A DNA stretch of 35,800 bases, from assembly GCF_000422885.1 (NCBI RefSeq), contig NZ_AUGX01000046.1:1-35800 (forward strand), written 5' to 3'. The number at the start of each line of letters is the position of its first letter. Positions within the stretch are counted from its first letter, which is position 1. The DNA comes from Ottowia thiooxydans DSM 14619. Lineage in GTDB: Bacteria > Pseudomonadota > Gammaproteobacteria > Burkholderiales > Burkholderiaceae_C. Under the pieces are notes generated by a model that was not told the origin of the DNA, searched no databases, and saw nothing but the letters and a program-made list of their open reading frames with translations. Below, one piece after another: positions 30,629 to 35,800 of the stretch. Made by a program: the position numbers and the translations under genes.

Positions 30629-32083
30629 GTGACCGATTTTTCGAATTCCCATCTCCGCCCTGCCGCTACCCGCCGTACTGCGCTCCTGCTCGCTGCGGTT
30701 GTCCTGGCGGGCTGCGCCCACCAAGCCCCCACCTCTGACCCCATCGCGGGCACCTTCTCCGTCCCTGCGGTCTGGAGTGAGGGCGATCCTTCCCAATTCA
30801 CGCCCGCCACTTCCCTCGCCACCTGGTGGCAGCGTTTCGGAGACGCTCAACTCAGCACCCTGATCGACGATGCGCTGCGGAACAGCCCCACGGTGCAGTC
30901 GGCCATTGCCGCATTGCGCCAATCTCGCGCCTTGGTCGACGTCGCTGCCGCCGGGCTCTCACCGACGGTGAAAGGCTCAAGCTCGGCGCAACGCACCCGC
31001 ACCTACTCGCAGGGCGGCTCCAGCAGTTTTGGCCTGGGCGTGGATGCCAGTTGGGAGCCCGATCTTTTCGGTGGACTAAAGGCCGGCGTAGACGCCGCCA
31101 AGGCAGACGCCCGGGCCTCAGAGATGTCTCTCGCCAACGTGCAGGTGTCGCTGGCTGCCGAAGTGGCCCTGGCGTACATCGATCTGCGCAATCAGCAGGC
31201 CCGCGTGAGCATCGCGCAGAACAACCTGATGTCGCAGGACGACACCTTGCAGATTGCTCGCTGGCGCAATCAAGCTGGCCTGGTCTCTTCGCTCGATGTG
31301 GAACAGGCCTCCGCTACCGCCGAGCAGACTCGTGCGCAGGTGCCGCTTCTACGTGCCGCACAACAGCAGACCCAGCATCGCCTGGCTGTGCTGACGGGCC
31401 GCGCGCCCGGCGATTTGGCTGACCTAGGTGTGGCACCGGTGCCGCTGCCTCCGGACGATCTCATCATGGCCTTCCCTGCGGACACGCTCAGGCAGCGCCC
31501 CGACGTGCGACAGGCAGAAGCCCAGGTGCGAGCCGCCTTGGCACGCGTGGCCGTAGCCGATGCAGCACGTTACCCATCCCTCACACTCAGCGGCTCTCTT
31601 GGCCTGCAAGCACTCACACTGGGTTCGCTGCTCAGAAGCTCCAGCGCGCTAGGCTCCCTGATGGCGGGACTGACGCTGCCTATCTTTGATGGTGGAGCCA
31701 TCGCCGGCCGCTTGGAATCTCAGCAAGCAGCGTTCGAGCAGACACGCGCCGCCTACGTCTCCAGTGTGCTGACGGCGTTGCAAGACGTTGAAGACGCCCT
31801 CTCCGCTCTCAAGGGCGACCGTGAACGTGCAGTCAGCCTGAACGCCGCAGCCATTGCGGCACGCAATGCCAATCTGCTCGCAACCCAGCAATACCAGGCC
31901 GGCCTGATCGACTTCAACACCGCCTTGCAATCGCAGCGCACACTGCTGTCGGCACAAGACGCACAGGCGTCAGTCATCGCCAGTCTGGCAGCTGATCACG
32001 TACAGCTTTACAAGGCGCTCGGCGGGGGATGGTCCCCAGATGCCGCAGCCCCTTCTTCTTCGCAGCCCACTGCCGCGCGCTAA
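30629..32083 (+). CDS. NodT-family outer-membrane efflux lipoprotein
   Basis: A 484-residue TolC-like outer-membrane factor of the NodT/OprM type, forming the exit duct of a tripartite pump. Lipobox LAGC follows TALLLAAVVLAG (Cys29), so it is lipid-anchored. WWQRFGDAQLSTLIDDALRN and the two internal coiled-coil repeats (about 80-250 and 290-465), with LRQRPDVRQAEAQVRAA, are family hallmarks. The start is GTG at 30629, fixed by the signal peptide; its ribosome-binding site is weak. Six bases separate it from the adaptor gene, so the whole pump is encoded as one operon, unlike E. coli MacAB, which borrows TolC. Confidence 0.92.
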   Translation: MTDFSNSHLRPAATRRTALLLAAVVLAGCAHQAPTSDPIAGTFSVPAVWSEGDPSQFTPATSLATWWQRFGDAQLSTLIDDALRNSPTVQSAIAALRQSRALVDVAAAGLSPTVKGSSSAQRTRTYSQGGSSSFGLGVDASWEPDLFGGLKAGVDAAKADARASEMSLANVQVSLAAEVALAYIDLRNQQARVSIAQNNLMSQDDTLQIARWRNQAGLVSSLDVEQASATAEQTRAQVPLLRAAQQQTQHRLAVLTGRAPGDLADLGVAPVPLPPDDLIMAFPADTLRQRPDVRQAEAQVRAALARVAVADAARYPSLTLSGSLGLQALTLGSLLRSSSALGSLMAGLTLPIFDGGAIAGRLESQQAAFEQTRAAYVSSVLTALQDVEDALSALKGDRERAVSLNAAAIAARNANLLATQQYQAGLIDFNTALQSQRTLLSAQDAQASVIASLAADHVQLYKALGGGWSPDAAAPSSSQPTAAR

Positions 32084-32089
32084 CCCCAC

Positions 32090-33415
32090 ATGACCGATCC
32101 CTCTTCCCCCTCCGGCACCCCCGCCCCAGCACCCACCAGCGTGAACGAACTCCTTGGCGATGATCGCCCCACCGCATGGTGGCGGCGTCCCCTCACATGG
32201 ATCAGCTTATCCCTGTTGCTGGCACTGGGCGCGGGCCTATGGTGGTGGAATGGCCAGCAGGCCGCGCGCGCTGCGCCGGTGTACGTAACGGCACCGCTGG
32301 AGCGTGGTGACATCACCCTCACCGTCACCGCCAACGGCACCCTCAAGCCTACGCGCTCGGTCGCCATTGGCAGTGAACTCTCAGGCACCGTCAGCCGCGT
32401 GCTGGTAGATGTGAATGACAAGGTCAAGAGAGGCCAGGTGTTGCTGGAGCTCGATCGGTCCAAGTTCCAGGATACGGTCGATCGCTCTCGTGCTGCGCTC
32501 AATGCGGCGCAGGCCACGTTGTCCTTGAACGACGCCACAGTTCGGGAAACACGCGCCACGCTCAATCGTTTTGAAGAGGTGGCTCGCCTGTCAGGTGGTC
32601 GCGTACCTTCTGCGAGCGAGCTGGACACCGCTCGCGCCACGCTGGCCCGCGCCATTGCCAGTACCGAAAGTGCACGCGCGCAAGTCACGCAAGCGCGCGC
32701 CTCGCTCTCCACCGAAGAAACCAACCTTTCCAAGTCCTCTATCCGCTCCCCTGTGGATGGCGTCGTGTTAGCGCGCTCAGTAGACCCGGGCAACGCCGTG
32801 GCAGCCTCGCTGCAGGCGGTGACCTTGTTCACCTTGGGTGAAGATCTGAGCCGCCTGATCCTGGAAGCCAGTGTGGATGAAGCGGACGTCGGTTCAGTGC
32901 TGAAGGATCAACTCGCCAGCTTCACCGTGAGCGCCTATCCGTCGCGCCACTACCCAGCGCAGGTTGCACGCGTGGCCTATGGCTCGACCACCACCAACAA
33001 TGTGGTCACCTACACCACGACCTTGAGCGTAGACAACGCAGACCTCAGCCTTCGCCCGGGCATGACGGCCACAGCCACCATCATCGCCACGGAGCGCAAG
33101 GGTGTGCTGGTCGTGCCCAATACGGCCTTGCGCTTCACGCCTGCCAGCACCGAAGGTGCCGCTGCTCCGGCGAGAAGTGGCGGCGGCATCATGTCGAGCA
33201 TGATGCCGCGTCCCCCCGGAGGCGGCGCACGGCGCCCGAGCGCCGCCAGCGCACCGGCGGCAGGGCAGGCACGTCAGATCTGGATCTTGCGCGAACAAAA
33301 GCCTGTTTCTGTGACGGTACAAACCGGCATTTCGGATGGCCGCCGCACAGAGATCAACCACGCCGAGCTCAAAGAGGGCGACCTGGTCATTACGGATCAA
33401 TTGGCCAAGCCATGA
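32090..33415 (+). CDS. MacA-like periplasmic adaptor subunit (HlyD/RND-MFP family)
   Basis: A 441-residue membrane-fusion protein linking the inner-membrane ABC transporter to the outer-membrane factor. After a 30-residue cytoplasmic tail (Ser/Pro-rich) there is one transmembrane helix (PLTWISLSLLLALGAGLWWW). Then come lipoyl halves (VNDKVKRGQVLLELD and IRSPVDGVVLARSVDPGNAV) flanking a coiled coil (about 120-215), then beta-barrel and membrane-proximal domains. The stretch around residues 345-395 is a Gly/Pro/Ala-rich insert (MPRPPGGGARRPSAASAP) unusual for MacA and probably disordered. The ATG at 32090 follows the previous stop by 6 bases. Confidence 0.92.
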   Translation: MTDPSSPSGTPAPAPTSVNELLGDDRPTAWWRRPLTWISLSLLLALGAGLWWWNGQQAARAAPVYVTAPLERGDITLTVTANGTLKPTRSVAIGSELSGTVSRVLVDVNDKVKRGQVLLELDRSKFQDTVDRSRAALNAAQATLSLNDATVRETRATLNRFEEVARLSGGRVPSASELDTARATLARAIASTESARAQVTQARASLSTEETNLSKSSIRSPVDGVVLARSVDPGNAVAASLQAVTLFTLGEDLSRLILEASVDEADVGSVLKDQLASFTVSAYPSRHYPAQVARVAYGSTTTNNVVTYTTTLSVDNADLSLRPGMTATATIIATERKGVLVVPNTALRFTPASTEGAAAPARSGGGIMSSMMPRPPGGGARRPSAASAPAAGQARQIWILREQKPVSVTVQTGISDGRRTEINHAELKEGDLVITDQLAKP

Positions 33416-33537
33416 CCTTCCTGAACACTGCAATAAGTTCTCGTCATCGCCTGACCGCCACACCCGCCTTCGGGCGATCCTGGCGTGAAGCCAGCAGGTG
33501 GACGACCCAGCCGGAACTCGCTCTTGAACATGTCTGA
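33412..33537 (+). CDS. Possible 41-residue linking ORF in the efflux operon
   Basis: A small frame whose ATG overlaps the adaptor stop (ATGA at 33412-33415) and whose TGA (33535-33537) lies just inside the ATPase gene, overlapping its start by eight bases. It begins MTFLNTAISSRHRL and ends ELALEHV. It fills the whole 114-base gap, so ribosomes could pass from adaptor to ATPase through it. It has no recognisable domain, signal or known homologue, and may be only a coupling frame or chance. Confidence 0.3.
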   Translation: MTFLNTAISSRHRLTATPAFGRSWREASRWTTQPELALEHV

Positions 33538-34275
33538 CCTCCCCCTTATCAGCCTGCGTGGCGTCACCAAGCGCTATGGGGAGGGCGCGACTTCCTTCCT
33601 AGCTCTCAAGGGTGTTGACCTGGACATCCAGCGCGGCGAGTTCGTGGCCATCATGGGCCCCAGTGGTTCAGGCAAATCCACCGCCATGAATACGCTGGGT
33701 TGCCTGGACCGCCCCACAGGAGGGCAGTATTTGTTCAAGGGCGCACACGTTGAATCGCTCACACGCGACGAGCGAGCGCGTCTGCGCCGCCGTTTCTTCG
33801 GCTTTGTGTTCCAGGGTTTCAACCTCCTGGCGCGTACCAGCGCACAGGAAAACGTCGAACTGCCGCTGCTCTACAGAGGTGAATCCGCTTCGGCTCGCCG
33901 CGCCGCCGCAGCCAAGGCACTGGAGGCGGTGGGTTTGAAAGGCTGGGAACACCACACGCCGGCCGAGCTCTCTGGTGGCCAACAGCAGCGCGTAGCCATC
34001 GCGCGTGCCATCGTCACCGAGCCTGCCGTATTGCTGGCCGATGAACCTACCGGTAACCTCGACACACAGCGTAGCCACGAGATCATGGACCTGATCTCGC
34101 GACTGAACAGTGAGCAAGGAATCACCGTGTTGATGGTGACGCATGAACCTGACATGGCCGCCTATGCGCAACGCATGGTGCGTTTTGTCGATGGGCTGGT
34201 TTCCACAGACAAGCGCAACCAACAACGCGCTCTGCCAGGCAGCTACAAGCCGGCGGCAGCTCTGGAGACACGCTG

Positions 34276-34276
<1 letters not shown>
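33530..34276 (+). CDS. MacB-type ABC transporter ATP-binding protein
   Basis: A 248-residue ABC ATPase of the LolD/MacB type, powering a mechanotransmission-type exporter. Walker A is GPSGSGKST (residues 43-51), the Q-loop is in FVFQGFNLL, the signature is LSGGQQQR, Walker B is VLLADEPTGNLD and the H-loop is VTHEPD. The ATG at 33530 gives MSDLPLISLRGVTKRYG, the usual N-terminus; a GTG at 33485 is in frame but adds an atypical leader. The C-terminal 25 residues after FVDG are a variable tail. ATPase and permease are separate genes here, overlapping at TGATG, whereas E. coli MacB is a single fused chain. Confidence 0.94.
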
Positions 34277-35484
<1,208 letters not shown>

Positions 35485-35800
35485 ATTCGTTGCGGGGCTT
35501 CCAGAACTGCTCGCGATCTAAGAACCGGTCCCTTTCTACGTCGCCCACGTGGGTGTTTTAACTCCGTCTCGCACTTGAAAGGCGGGAGCGTTTTAACTCC
35601 CTCTCCCTCTGGGAGAGGGAGGGGGCGGCCGGCTGCGGCGTGAGGGCAAGCGGCGGTTGATTGGGCGCTTCGGGTGCAAATTACCTTCTGCTCATCTCTC
35701 GAGGGCGGAGGCCGGGAATTGCGCCCGGCGGCGCACCTACTTGTTCTTTGCTTCGCCAAAGAAAAGTAGGCAAAAGAAAGGCGACCCCAAGTCCGTGTCC
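35485..35800. other. Non-coding end of the window, mostly repeats
   Basis: No gene is supported. It contains the AGAACTGCTCGCGATCTAAG motif (35503-35522), a CCCACGTGGG palindrome (35544-35553) followed by TGTTTT that might terminate the efflux operon, a direct repeat of GTTTTAACTCC at 35555 and 35590, and the second copy of repeat R3 from about 35600 to the window end. Confidence 0.7.
35600..35800 (+). repeat. Interspersed repeat R3, second copy (cut by window end)
   Basis: Same order and orientation as 24921-25110; the last 95 bases differ by about one substitution. It carries the shortened REP palindrome (35598-35620), GCGGCGGTTGATT, the GCCGGG/CCCGGC hairpin and the TTCTTTG/CAAAGAA hairpin. 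With the first copy it brackets 10.5 kb containing the VOC operon and the efflux operon. Confidence 0.87.

Overview
The window looks like chromosomal DNA of a Gram-negative betaproteobacterium of the order Burkholderiales, probably Comamonadaceae or a close relative. The evidence is high GC, three Bug/TctC-type periplasmic solute receptors in 36 kb, a persulfide dioxygenase-rhodanese fusion, a type III pantothenate kinase, lipoproteins with lipoboxes, and several GC-rich palindromic repeat families between genes. The taxonomic call is inference. I see no rRNA, tRNA, CRISPR array, phage gene or intact transposase.

Layout. 1-475: copy of an interspersed repeat, a gene-poor stretch and a perfect 36-bp palindrome. 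476-2262: TetR regulator, TPR protein and acyl-CoA-binding protein. 2360-5911: lipoprotein metallopeptidase (-), then a translationally coupled M20 amidohydrolase and M14-like DUF2817 peptidase (+). 6073-6400: remnant of a Fic gene and another repeat copy. 6406-9763: tandem-HTH LysR regulator, divergent from a dehydrogenase and a Bug receptor. 9956-12450: coaX (-), LysM/BON protein and panB. 12579-14810: small terminal-inverted-repeat element, persulfide dioxygenase-rhodanese (-), PPK2. 15043-18792: gamma-glutamyltransferase, then CreA, a DUF454 membrane protein and a DUF938 methyltransferase on the minus strand. 19230-23151: four-gene minus-strand operon (Bug receptor, CHMI-type tautomerase, metallo-beta-lactamase-fold protein, carboxymuconolactone-decarboxylase-like protein) divergent from a LysR gene. 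23276-24766: AMP nucleosidase. 24767-25729: about 1 kb of repeats. 25730-30142: LysR gene divergent from an operon of extradiol-type VOC dioxygenase, class II aldolase-like protein, Bug receptor and SDR. 30143-30628: non-coding, rich in inverted repeats. 30629-35484: MacAB-type efflux operon with its own outer-membrane factor. 35485-35800: repeats.

How the genes fit together. Three separate modules share one design: a LysR regulator divergent from catabolic enzymes plus a Bug receptor. The second looks like a lactone/decarboxylation/tautomerisation lower pathway, resembling the logic of the beta-ketoadipate route but built from different protein families. The third looks like extradiol ring cleavage followed by an aldolase- or decarboxylase-type step. 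Substrates cannot be read from sequence. The rest is housekeeping: CoA biosynthesis, acyl-CoA binding, polyphosphate and nucleotide metabolism, sulfide detoxification, glutathione turnover and drug or macrolide-type efflux.

Best candidates for something undescribed: the Bug-tautomerase-MBL-CMD operon with an MBL protein that seems to lack the bridging aspartate; the class II aldolase homologue in which all three zinc-ligand histidines are replaced; the tandem-HTH LysR protein; and the small inverted-repeat element whose two copies both lie between convergent genes, one of them supplying a stop codon.
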